A stretch of 14,297 nt of DNA from Desulfobacteraceae bacterium (GCA_002899795.1 PPDG01000520.1:1-14297), one strand, 5' to 3'; positions 8,155 to 14,051 are shown, numbered from the stretch's first letter. Notes: generated by a model from the sequence alone, not told the origin. Program-made: numbers and translations.

Positions 8155-8344
8155 CCCTAATGTTGCATACCCACTCCGAGGAAGAACGCGTCAGAGTGCG
8201 CCAAATGTGAGCGCGCGCAGGCTGGGACAGGATGAACAGTACTTGATCGTACGTGAGATCCTGTCCGAGGCGAGCACGTTCGCAGATGGCGCGCTATCAC
8301 GCGAGCGCAGCGATTTTTACCGGTTTGGGTATGCAATATTAGGG
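8155..8344. repeat. 190-bp palindromic mini-element with 19-bp terminal inverted repeats
   Basis: The ends CCCTAATGTTGCATACCCA (8155-8173) and TGGGTATGCAATATTAGGG (8326-8344) are inverted repeats with one mismatch. Inside, GC-rich arms around 8195-8225 and 8260-8300 also pair extensively. The centre has a perfect 9-bp stem, GGACAGGAT/ATCCTGTCC, around a loop containing GTAC, TTGATC, GTAC. The whole folds as one long imperfect hairpin without coding capacity. It ends 6 bases from the bamD stop codon, so it may also end bamD transcription. It resembles a MITE or large REP-type element. Confidence 0.75.
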
Positions 8345-8350
8345 TGGACT

Positions 8351-9088
8351 CTAATTGCCATTGACGCCTTCCCCAATCTGCTCTGAGAGTTTTCCCTTGC
8401 AGACGAGTGCAAGGTTCTCAACTTCTTTTCGTTTATCTAGGGGCAGAACATCCCTGTAGTCTGCCAACACACCCTCAAAGCGACTGAGAGCAGCTTCGTA
8501 ATGCTTCGATTTGAAATAGAAATTTGCTACATAAAGCTCATGTTGTGCCAGGAGTCTGCGGCAGTCCTGAATTCGTTCCTTTGCCGTCTTCGCATATGTT
8601 GAGAAGGGATGTTCTTTTAGGAGCCGTTGGAAAGCCGATATGGCCCGGCGGGTCGGCATCTGATCACGATCTTCGCTCAGTAACTGTTCATAATAACACG
8701 CGCCGATCTGGTACAGCACGTAAGGAATTGCATCATTCTTGGGATGAAGCTGAAGAAAGTCTGCATAGGCAGCAATGGCTTCTGCGTACTCTTTGCGATG
8801 AAAATGGGCATCAGCAACTTTCAGTTCGGCGAGGATCGCATAGCGGCTATAAGGATAGCGTTCTTTGAGAGTAGTGAAAACCTTCAGGGCATCGTAATAG
8901 TCTTCCTCCTCGAAGTATTCCATTCCCTTTTCAGCCAACTCTTCTGCAGTGTCAGTCTCTTTTTCCCCAAAAAGGCATCCACATCCAGTCAATCCTCCAA
9001 TGAGCAAGAGAAAAAACAACAGAAATGCAGTGAGGGGAAGCTTCTGATTCCGCTTTATCATCTCAGCCTGTTGGAAAACTTGGTTCAC
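8351..9088 (-). CDS. bamD: Outer-membrane protein assembly lipoprotein BamD
   Basis: BamD is a periplasmic lipoprotein of the Bam complex that folds beta-barrel proteins into the outer membrane. The 245 residues begin with a basic segment and a hydrophobic stretch (about 17-32), then the lipobox LTGC with Cys36 as the probable lipidated residue. The mature part holds tetratricopeptide-like repeats: AEELAEKGMEYFEEEDYYDALKVF, then YPYSRYAILAELKVADAHF, EYAEAIAAYADFLQLHP and IPYVLYQIGACYY, followed by HPFSTYAKTAKERI and the YVANFYFKSKHYEAALSRF repeat typical of BamD. Met1 or Met10 could start translation. It follows trxA on the same strand with a hairpin between them, so it probably has its own promoter. 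Confidence 0.93.
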   Translation of the reverse strand: MNQVFQQAEMIKRNQKLPLTAFLLFFLLLIGGLTGCGCLFGEKETDTAEELAEKGMEYFEEEDYYDALKVFTTLKERYPYSRYAILAELKVADAHFHRKEYAEAIAAYADFLQLHPKNDAIPYVLYQIGACYYEQLLSEDRDQMPTRRAISAFQRLLKEHPFSTYAKTAKERIQDCRRLLAQHELYVANFYFKSKHYEAALSRFEGVLADYRDVLPLDKRKEVENLALVCKGKLSEQIGEGVNGN

Positions 9089-9096
9089 ACATTCAG

Positions 9097-9150
9097 AAAG
9101 AAAAGGCCTCGTCCCCAGACACCCGTCGAAAGGGACTCGGCCTCATTTTC
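9097..9150 (-). terminator. Hairpin after trxA, probable terminator
   Basis: On the minus strand, AGGCC, a short mismatch and GTCCC pair with GGGAC and GGCCT (arms 9104-9115 and 9132-9143), followed by TTTTCTTTC. It sits between trxA and bamD. A second weaker stem (GCTGAC/GTCAGC, 9201-9206 and 9229-9234) lies closer to the trxA stop. Confidence 0.5.
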
Positions 9151-9240
9151 AGTGTAGCGTTCGATCTGAGCTTAAAGATTTTTTTCCAGGCAATCTCTAG
9201 GCTGACGGAGACCAATCCGGGTCAAACGGTCAGCAACGGG

Positions 9241-9570
9241 CTATATGACCTTTTTTATAGCAGCATCGATCTGCGACTTGGAGACAGCTCCGGTTATCTG
9301 TTCGGATACATTGCCTTCTTTGAAAATAATCAGGGTGGGAATGGCCCTGATGCCATACTTGGATGGAGTCTTGGGGCTTTCATCCACATTGCATTTGCTC
9401 ACTTTAAGGCTGCCTTCGTACTCTGCTGCCAGTTCAGCAACCACAGGAGCGATAGCTCGACAGGGTCCGCACCATGGCGCCCAGAAATCAACGAGAACGG
9501 GCGTGTCTGATTGGAGCACTTCTTGCTCAAAGGTATCGTCACTAACCTCAATGATATTTTTTTCCGCCAT
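9241..9570 (-). CDS. trxA: Thioredoxin
   Basis: Thioredoxin is a cytoplasmic dithiol reductant for proteins such as ribonucleotide reductase and methionine sulfoxide reductase. The product (109 residues from the second ATG) has the full fold: VLVDFWAPWCGPC with the redox cysteines, then APVVAELAAEYEGSLKVSKCNVDE and the cis-proline loop GIRAIPTLIIFKEG. Length is standard. Two adjacent ATGs exist. AAGGAG lies 4 bases from the first and 7 from the second (9570), so the second is the better start. It stands alone at the right end of the minus-strand block, upstream of bamD. Confidence 0.96.
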   Translation of the reverse strand: MAEKNIIEVSDDTFEQEVLQSDTPVLVDFWAPWCGPCRAIAPVVAELAAEYEGSLKVSKCNVDESPKTPSKYGIRAIPTLIIFKEGNVSEQITGAVSKSQIDAAIKKVI

Positions 9571-9573
9571 CAT

Positions 9574-9925
9574 GAGACTCCTTCCGGGTTCAAAAGGGGA
9601 TTGGCCCGTTCCAGGACCCTTAACCTATTAGTAGTCACCTCCGTTTGCACTGCGCAACTCTGGCTTTCTGTCACCTCTAGCCGGCCGCAACGGTTATGTA
9701 CAGACTCTCCACCTTCGAATTTGGATCATATGCTGAAGTCGTACTGGCCAGCCAGCATCTTTCGACACCCCAAAAAGGGTGAGTCCATACCATTGGCTCA
9801 CGGGGTATTTCTGAGGTGAGATAAACCGCACGAACTCCTACCCTAGGCCTTAAAGCGCGGAATAGGCTGAAGTCTGGAATTTAATCATAGAGACAATTGT
9901 TTGTCAACGGCAACTTGGCCTAGAT
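9574..9925. other. Gene-free leader/spacer upstream of trxA
   Basis: This is about 350 bases with no credible coding frame. It has several short dyads, including GTGAG-CCA/TGG-CTCAC with a bulged T near 9779-9800, CTGGCCAG near 9748, and an imperfect TTGCRC palindrome near 9638-9650. On the minus strand two GAGGTGAC words lie 60-120 bases before trxA. It may be a structured 5' leader, but it matches no riboswitch class I can recall. Confidence 0.35.
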
Positions 9926-10202
9926 GTCCGTGGTCCGTGGTCGTTGTCAGTTGTATAGAAGGCATAGGGCATGGAGTGGTAATACCCAGCTGGCAGGTGG
10001 CAGGCAGCAGCAGGCAGTAATGAAGACTAGGCACAGCGGGATGACCCGCCCGCCTCGCCTGAAGGCGAAGCCGATGGCGGGCAGGCACGGGGACGCGGAG
10101 AAACGGCGAGACGGGAAAGGAAAAGTCAGCAAGCAGCGGACAGCAGGTGGCTTTGAACGATTTAAGCCACGGATTACGGACTACGGACAACTGACAATTG
10201 AC
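9926..10202. repeat. Compound block of degenerate heptanucleotide arrays upstream of radA
   Basis: Five arrays with an exact 7-base period: 9926-9953 (GTCCGTG, GTCCGTG, GTCGTTG, TCAGTTG); 9961-9974 (GGCATAG, GGCATGG); 9989-10016 (GCTGGCA, GGTGGCA, GGCAGCA, GCAGGCA); 10125-10152 (GTCAGCA, AGCAGCG, GACAGCA, GGTGGCT); 10168-10202 (CACGGAT, TACGGAC, TACGGAC, AACTGAC, AATTGAC). The first and last are reverse complements in type, so they bracket the block. The second is the reverse complement of the array beside prmC. An octamer-like stretch (GGGACGCG, GAGAAACG, GCGAGACG) lies near 10090-10113. No gene is credible here. Confidence 0.7.
10049..10081. repeat. GC-rich nested palindrome
   Basis: The inner stem TCGCC/GGCGA with TGAA loop (10055-10068) lies inside outer arms CCCGCC (10049-10054) and GGCGGG (10076-10081). 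It sits in the middle of the heptanucleotide block and looks like a small REP-type hairpin. Confidence 0.55.
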
Positions 10203-10217
10203 ATTGAAAACAACTCC

Positions 10218-10246
10218 TTGACATCGTAGAGTGTTCCAGCCAAACT
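10218..10246 (+). promoter_or_regulatory. Candidate sigma70 promoter for radA
   Basis: A perfect -35 TTGACA (10218-10223) is followed 17 bases later by CAAACT (10241-10246), a weak -10 that keeps the key second A and last T. Start of transcription would be near 10253, about 30 bases before the radA ATG. Confidence 0.4.
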
Positions 10247-10281
10247 TGATGACACAATCATTACCTTAGATAGGCAGTTAG

Positions 10282-11646
10282 ATGGCGCGTGCAGAAAAAA
10301 GTCGTCACATTTGCCAGCAGTGTGGCTTCCAGAGTCCTAAATGGTTAGGGCGCTGTCCTGGATGTGGGCAGTGGAACACCCTGGTGGAGGAAATCCTGGT
10401 TCGAGATCCGACTCCAGGCGGTAAGGAACTCCTGCCGCCCGCTACTCCCCAACCCATCGATGGCGTCATTTTGGAGGAAAGTCGAAGACTTTCTTCTAAC
10501 ATAGTGGAACTGGATCGTGTCCTGGGAGGAGGAGTGGTACCCGGCTCAGTTGTTCTGATTGGCGGTGACCCTGGCATAGGTAAATCTACCCTCTTGCTTC
10601 AAGCTCTCAATGGTCTCACTAGTCTCGAGCAACCCATCCTGTACATATCCGGCGAAGAGTCCACCCTACAAATCAAGATGCGGTCGCAGCGGTTGGGGGT
10701 GACCTCATCACATCTATACGTGGCTGCCGAATCAGCTCTGGAAAATATCTTGCGTATCATGGATGAGCTTAACCCGGCTGCGGTGGCAGTGGATTCCATC
10801 CAAACTGCATATACGACCCAGCTGGAATCAGCTCCGGGCAGCGTGGCTCAAGTGCGGCACTGTGCCGACCGTCTTATGCACGAAGGAAAGAAAAAGGGAC
10901 TGCCGGTCTTTCTTGTCGGCCACGTGACCAAAGATGGTGCAATTGCAGGACCACGAGTATTGGAGCACATGGTGGACACGGTACTCTATTTTGAGGGAGA
11001 TCGCGGCCATGCCTTTCGTATCCTGCGAGCCACAAAAAATCGGTACGGCTCCACCAACGAGATCGGAGTCTTCGAGATGAAAGACAGTGGACTGCAGGAA
11101 GTCAGCAATCCCTCGGAACTCCTACTGGCTGAAAGGCCTATGGACACACCCGGATCTACTGTTACAGCAGCTATGGAGGGTACCAGGCCGATTCTGGTAG
11201 AGGTGCAAGCATTGGCGAGCCCATCCAGCCTGGCGGCACCACGCCGAACCTCAATGGGCATAGATCACAATCGCTTGGCCTTGTTGGTGGCGGTCTTGGA
11301 GAAAAGGGTAGGGCTTTCTTTGCTACACCAGGACATATTTGTAAATGCAGTTGGTGGTGTCCGGATTCATGAGCCTGGAGTTGATCTGGCTATAGCCACA
11401 GCGATTGCCTCCAGTTTTCTGGACAAGCCTGTGGATCCTCAAACCGTCCTCCTGGGTGAGGTTGGCCTCACGGGCGAAGTCCGAGCTATTGGCCGTACGG
11501 ACATTCGGATCACGGAGGCGTCCAAGTTAGGTTTCCGTCGCTGCCTGCTGCCGCAAAGCAATGTTGAGCGACTGCCAACGGTTCAATCCTGTGAAATGAT
11601 AGGTGTAAAATCACTGCAAGATGTCCTTAGCGTCCTCTTTGACTAG
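10282..11646 (+). CDS. radA: DNA repair protein RadA
   Basis: RadA (Sms) is a RecA-like hexameric ATPase that extends D-loops and processes recombination intermediates. It also works in natural transformation, which fits the comEC in the same window. The 454 residues show every family mark: an N-terminal zinc finger with Cys11, Cys14, Cys25 and Cys28 (FQSPKWLGRCPGCGQWNT), Walker A GDPGIGKS at 95-102, the RadA-specific KNRYG at 252-256 (usually KNRFG), and a C-terminal Lon-protease-like domain with VGLSLLHQDIFVNAVGGVR and DLAIATAIASSF. No catalytic Ser-Lys dyad is expected in this family. The ribosome site is weak (TAGGCAG). It stands alone with a 390-base gap downstream. Confidence 0.98.
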   Translation: MARAEKSRHICQQCGFQSPKWLGRCPGCGQWNTLVEEILVRDPTPGGKELLPPATPQPIDGVILEESRRLSSNIVELDRVLGGGVVPGSVVLIGGDPGIGKSTLLLQALNGLTSLEQPILYISGEESTLQIKMRSQRLGVTSSHLYVAAESALENILRIMDELNPAAVAVDSIQTAYTTQLESAPGSVAQVRHCADRLMHEGKKKGLPVFLVGHVTKDGAIAGPRVLEHMVDTVLYFEGDRGHAFRILRATKNRYGSTNEIGVFEMKDSGLQEVSNPSELLLAERPMDTPGSTVTAAMEGTRPILVEVQALASPSSLAAPRRTSMGIDHNRLALLVAVLEKRVGLSLLHQDIFVNAVGGVRIHEPGVDLAIATAIASSFLDKPVDPQTVLLGEVGLTGEVRAIGRTDIRITEASKLGFRRCLLPQSNVERLPTVQSCEMIGVKSLQDVLSVLFD

Positions 11647-11668
11647 TTTCCATCCGGAAACGATGGAT

Positions 11669-11783
11669 TGTCCTTCTGAGCCCTTCGACGGGCTCAGGAT
11701 AAACTCCGTGAAGAATCTCTTGCGAACCATGGAACCACGAGATTCTTCGTCGTCCCGCCCCAGCGGGACTCCTCAGAATGACA
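11669..11783. repeat. 115-bp MITE-like palindromic element downstream of radA
   Basis: The ends TGTCCTTCTGAG (11669-11680) and CTCAGAATGACA (11772-11783) are inverted repeats matching at 11 of 12. Inside are the hairpin GAGCCC/GGGCTC (11678-11695), a perfect 10-bp inverted pair GAAGAATCTC/GAGATTCTTC (11710-11719, 11739-11748), and the hairpin GTCCCGC/GCGGGAC (11752-11769). The nested symmetry with no coding capacity is typical of a non-autonomous transposable element. I recall similar TGTCATTCTGAG-type ends dispersed in many anaerobe genomes. Confidence 0.75.
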
Positions 11784-11858
11784 CATGAAAGCTAGGTTTC
11801 TGGATGGACACTCCCAGGATAGAACGAACCAACCTCGGACAAGCTCCCCCCGCGCGCT

Positions 11859-11900
11859 AATTGGCCATTTGGTCAATTGTCTTTTGGCGATCTGGCCAAA
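11859..11900. promoter_or_regulatory. Two dyad sites, candidate enhancer for the PilZ gene
   Basis: An imperfect palindrome AATTGGCCATTTGGTCAATT (11859-11878) is followed by TTTGGC, GATCTG, GCCAAA (11883-11900), whose 6-bp arms are perfect. Both share a TTGGC half-site, and their centres are 23 bases apart. They lie about 75-115 bases upstream of a sigma54-type promoter, where an enhancer-binding activator normally binds. Confidence 0.5.
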
Positions 11901-11971
11901 TCCTTCTGTGGCTGAAAAGGATCAAATTTCTTAACAGTCTGATTTTATTGCATTTTAGTTGTAGACAATGG

Positions 11972-11988
11972 TTGGTATCACTTTTGCA
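11972..11988 (+). promoter_or_regulatory. Candidate sigma54 (-24/-12) promoter for the PilZ gene
   Basis: TTGGTATCACTTTTGCA has the required GG (11974-11975), exactly ten bases, then GC (11986-11987), with TTTTGCA matching the -12 box well and TTGG the -24 box. Predicted transcription would start near 12000, about 37 bases before the PilZ ATG. Confidence 0.6.
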
Positions 11989-12036
11989 CAGTATGTGCCC
12001 GTTTATAAACTTTCATAATATCGGGGCATACAGGAC

Positions 12037-12534
12037 ATGTTCCCAAGTGCAACAGCCCGGAGCAAAAGAGCAGGACTCCGGATTCCAGTCGACTTCCAAG
12101 TGCGGTGTGAATATGGCGGTAAGCAAACCGTCATGGCAAAAGCCGTCAATATGAGCACCGGAGGTTTATTTATTACCACTTCCGAGCCCATTGAGCTTCA
12201 GGCAAGGCTGGGTTTGGAATTTCTCATGCCCGCAACCCTAAATTCAATTCAGGTTCAAGGTGAATCAGTGTGGAGTCGCCCCTGTGCATTGCAGGCAAAG
12301 CAGGTTCAGGGGACAGGCATCAAGTTTGTCAATCTAAAGGAACCCCATTTGAGCCTGATTTTGGATTACGCCTTGACTAAGCTTTATGATGATGAATTTG
12401 TGGAAGGCGAGGGAATTGTTCAGTTACTCAGCGACATTCGCAACCTGCCCCCTCAATGGCGGTTGAAGGCTTACAATATCCTCATCAAAAAAGGTGGTAA
12501 GCACCTGCCGTCACCCCAGTCGCCACGCAGTTAG
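12037..12534 (+). CDS. PilZ-domain protein, probable cyclic-di-GMP receptor
   Basis: PilZ domains bind cyclic di-GMP and control motility, exopolysaccharide or pili. The 165-residue product has the two binding motifs: R11xxxR15 in SKRAGLRIPV and N38xSxxG43 in VNMSTGGLFITT. The beta-barrel continues through LGLEFLMPATLNSIQVQGESVW and GTGIKFVNL to about residue 105, with the spacing and wording of the stand-alone PilZ proteins common in Deltaproteobacteria. Residues 105-165 form an extra, mostly helical tail (LILDYALTKLYDDEF, ending Pro/Ser-rich) that I do not recognise. The ribosome site is weak (AGGA close to the ATG). It appears to be monocistronic, behind a sigma54-type promoter and two dyads. 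Target process unknown. Confidence 0.88.
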   Translation: MFPSATARSKRAGLRIPVDFQVRCEYGGKQTVMAKAVNMSTGGLFITTSEPIELQARLGLEFLMPATLNSIQVQGESVWSRPCALQAKQVQGTGIKFVNLKEPHLSLILDYALTKLYDDEFVEGEGIVQLLSDIRNLPPQWRLKAYNILIKKGGKHLPSPQSPRS

Positions 12535-12637
12535 CAACATACAGCCTATCTTCTCCCTTTTGGGGTAAAATCTCATCCTTATCCTAAATTCTCGTTTTAA
12601 CCACCACGAAATATTGTGCCAAAGTGAAATCCAGTCG

Positions 12638-12666
12638 AGTGTGGATTAAGGGATGTAATCCACACT
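12638..12666. repeat. Perfect 11-bp hairpin with AGGGATG loop (copy 1)
   Basis: Arms AGTGTGGATTA (12638-12648) and TAATCCACACT (12656-12666) pair perfectly around AGGGATG. It lies about 100 bases after the PilZ gene and is not followed by a T-run, so it is not a standard terminator. The 16-base core ATTAAGGGATGTAATC recurs at 13399-13414. Confidence 0.7.
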
Positions 12667-12809
12667 TTCATGGTGACAAGGTGAGTTCAGGCCTTTCGAT
12701 CCTACATTGATATTCTTCAAGACTTCGCCTATTGTCCCACCCAAGAACAACTGGCCCTCTTCTTGCGGAGATTTTCGAAACTATGGTCAATGGCGGTCAC
12801 CAGAAAGAT

Positions 12810-12952
12810 GTGATATAGTAATCACGAAGTTTCTCGGCAGAGGTGTCAATATTGTGCTATTCAGAATCTTTTCCGCATAGCACCGAAAACAGGGAGATAT
12901 GTGAAATTTCTTCCGTAAAACCCCCTCATTATGGGGATATGCAGAAGAAATT
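12810..12952. other. Cluster of three stem-loops upstream of the Lys-rich gene
   Basis: Three inverted repeats in a row: GTGAT/ATCAC (12810-12825); GTGCTAT/ATAGCAC (12854-12860, 12877-12883); and AATTTCTTC/GAAGAAATT (12905-12913, 12944-12952), enclosing a CCCC/GGGG stem (12922-12925, 12933-12936). No coding frame covers them. The rest of the 12535-13115 gap shows nothing else I can name. This may be a structured leader or small RNA on either strand. Confidence 0.4.
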
Positions 12953-13115
12953 CTGTCTACTAATAGTTAGGCCGCATGGCAGGTAGTGCTAGGGGACGGA
13001 CAAGAAATCGGCGAGCGTGACGCCAAACAATCTCATCTGCTAACCTCTACGACCGAAGACGGGGTTTCGCCGCCACAGTCCGGCGCAAGTCATTTTCAAG
13101 CAAGGAGAAACAAAT

Positions 13116-13220
13116 ATGGCTGATAAGGGAAAAAAAGACAAAGGCAAAAGGGAAAAACAGAAAAAGGCCCAGCTTAATCCAAAGGAAAAACGAAAATTGA
13201 AAAAAGAAAAGAAGAAATAA
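13116..13220 (+). CDS. Small Lys-rich protein (34 residues)
   Basis: The frame starts with ATG eight bases after a good ribosome site (AAGGAG, 13102-13107) and ends at TAA 13218-13220. The product begins MADKGKKDKGKREKQKKAQL, then NPKEKRKLKKEKKK. About half the residues are Lys or Arg, with no hydrophobic segment. I recall similar MADKGKKDKGK... proteins as short hypothetical proteins in Proteobacteria, often unannotated because of their size. The charge suggests nucleic acid or ribosome contact, but that is only inference. A frame on the opposite strand here is a poly-Phe shadow of the AAA/AAG codons. Confidence 0.7.
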   Translation: MADKGKKDKGKREKQKKAQLNPKEKRKLKKEKKK

Positions 13221-13471
13221 ATGCCCAGTGCTGTTCGGTGACCTTAAATCAAGCACGGAAGTTGTGTGCCAGTTACTAGAAGAGACAATTCAAACCGTCG
13301 CAAATGGCGGCCTAACATTACATACTTTAATGCAAAGTCGGCCTCCTTTTGACTTGCATCAAGACCTTGTGGTAGGCTCATCGGAGCCAAGACTGTGAAT
13401 TAAGGGATGTAATCTCCACTTGACCCTTTCCCTTTTCGGCTGCGCACACCATTTTGGTATTGCGGTTTTTC
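13221..13471. other. Gene-free spacer with hairpin copy 2
   Basis: No coding frame is credible. Apart from the short inverted pair CATTA/TAATG near 13316-13334 and the hairpin at 13395-13419, I see nothing definable. Confidence 0.4.
13395..13419. repeat. Hairpin with AGGGATG loop (copy 2, degenerate stem)
   Basis: It shares the core ATTAAGGGATGTAATC (13399-13414) with the hairpin at 12638-12666. The inner ATTA/TAAT stem is intact. The outer GTG/CAC pairs remain, with mismatches between. Loop conserved while the stem decays. Confidence 0.6.
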
Positions 13472-13500
13472 TTGACACAACCCCCTATGTAACCTAATCT
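13472..13500 (+). promoter_or_regulatory. Near-consensus sigma70 promoter
   Basis: TTGACA (13472-13477), a 17-base spacer and TAATCT (13495-13500) form the best sigma70-type promoter in the window. Transcription would start near 13507 and give a leader of about 150 bases before the Cys-rich gene at 13659. Confidence 0.65.
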
Positions 13501-13658
13501 GAAATTAGCTCACATTTTCTGGTGATTTTCACTTCACCTTTGCACCTCTCAACTCCAGCCGCTGGTAATCCCAAAGAAGGAACGTGATATGTAAAGAATG
13601 GCCGTTTCCTTATTACTCTTAATTTCATTACCTCTGGTAGGTTAAAGGAGGATGAGCC

Positions 13659-13880
13659 GTGAAAGAGCAGTGCGAAAATTGTAGGTTTTGGAAAAGACCT
13701 GAAGCTCAAGCAGAAAAGGACGCTGGTAATTGTCGTCGCTATGCCCCTAGACCTTGGGGCTCCGGTTATGTTGGGGTGGACATTCATGAAGATGAATCTA
13801 TTGAGAGAAAACTCTATTCTATTGCAATGTGGCCGACCACCTACGGCCATGAATGGTGTGGTGATTGGCAGAAAAAATAG
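13659..13880 (+). CDS. Small Cys-rich protein, probable metal-binding (73 residues)
   Basis: The frame starts with GTG seven bases after a very strong ribosome site (AAAGGAGG, 13644-13651). The product has four cysteines: Cys5 and Cys8 in CENCRFW, one in GNCRRYAPRP, and one near the C-terminus in WPTTYGHEWCGDW. The CxxC...CRRY-P...WP-T...WCG-W layout is one I recall from short hypothetical proteins of Proteobacteria and phages. Four cysteines suggest a zinc or iron-sulfur site, but no function is established that I know of. It has its own promoter and a terminator about 85 bases downstream, so it looks monocistronic. Confidence 0.8.
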   Translation: MKEQCENCRFWKRPEAQAEKDAGNCRRYAPRPWGSGYVGVDIHEDESIERKLYSIAMWPTTYGHEWCGDWQKK

Positions 13881-13964
13881 TGGGTTTATCTTGAGCGGAC
13901 TGCTCAGAGATACGCCTCCTAGCAGCTCCCGGCACGGGCTATTCATTGCTTAGAGAACAGTTGC

Positions 13965-13989
13965 GGGGGAAGTAACCCCTCTTTTTATT
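13965..13989 (+). terminator. Intrinsic terminator after the Cys-rich gene
   Basis: GGGG (13966-13969), loop AAGTAA with flanks, CCCC (13976-13979), then TCTTTTTATT. The stem is short but G/C-only, with a clear T-tract. An additional TGAGC/GCTCA stem lies just after the stop codon, about 13891-13905. Confidence 0.6.
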
Positions 13990-14022
13990 CGACAGGGGAC
14001 AGCCACTATTAAGCTATAGTGC

Positions 14023-14051
14023 TTGACTGTGTCTTGTTGGAAGAGTAGAGT
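14023..14051 (+). promoter_or_regulatory. Candidate promoter for the 6S RNA
   Basis: TTGACT (14023-14028), a 17-base spacer and TAGAGT (14046-14051). The predicted start is about 14058, roughly 40 bases before the closing stem of the RNA, so a longer precursor would be made and trimmed. A perfect dyad TAAGGTA, GTT, TACCTTA (14064-14080) lies between. Confidence 0.45.

Noticed and set aside
9574..9645. 22-codon leader peptide overlapping the trxA start
   Set aside because: A GTG frame ending in the ATGATG exists, but the GGAGG overlaps its start codon, leaving no spacing.
9574..9890. Known riboswitch or tRNA upstream of trxA
   Set aside because: Checked for recognisable cobalamin, TPP, SAM, c-di-GMP and glycine motifs and for a tRNA cloverleaf; none fits.
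9885..10229. Overlapping frames of about 100 residues on both strands
   Set aside because: They lie over heptamer repeats and palindromes, have low-complexity composition and no ribosome sites.
12810..12825. CRP/FNR-type operator
   Set aside because: TGTGA and TCAC are separated by 8 bases rather than 6, and no matching promoter sits next to it.
13047..13256. Minus-strand Phe-rich frame
   Set aside because: Antisense shadow of the AAA/AAG-rich small protein gene.
13581..13599. Start-stop ATGTAA with upstream AAGGA in the leader of the Cys-rich gene
   Set aside because: A minimal frame could be regulatory, but such a short match is easily due to chance.
13494..13946. Minus-strand frame of 150 residues over the Cys-rich gene
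   Set aside because: No ribosome site and no family-like features, and the plus-strand gene has a strong promoter, ribosome site and conserved cysteines.
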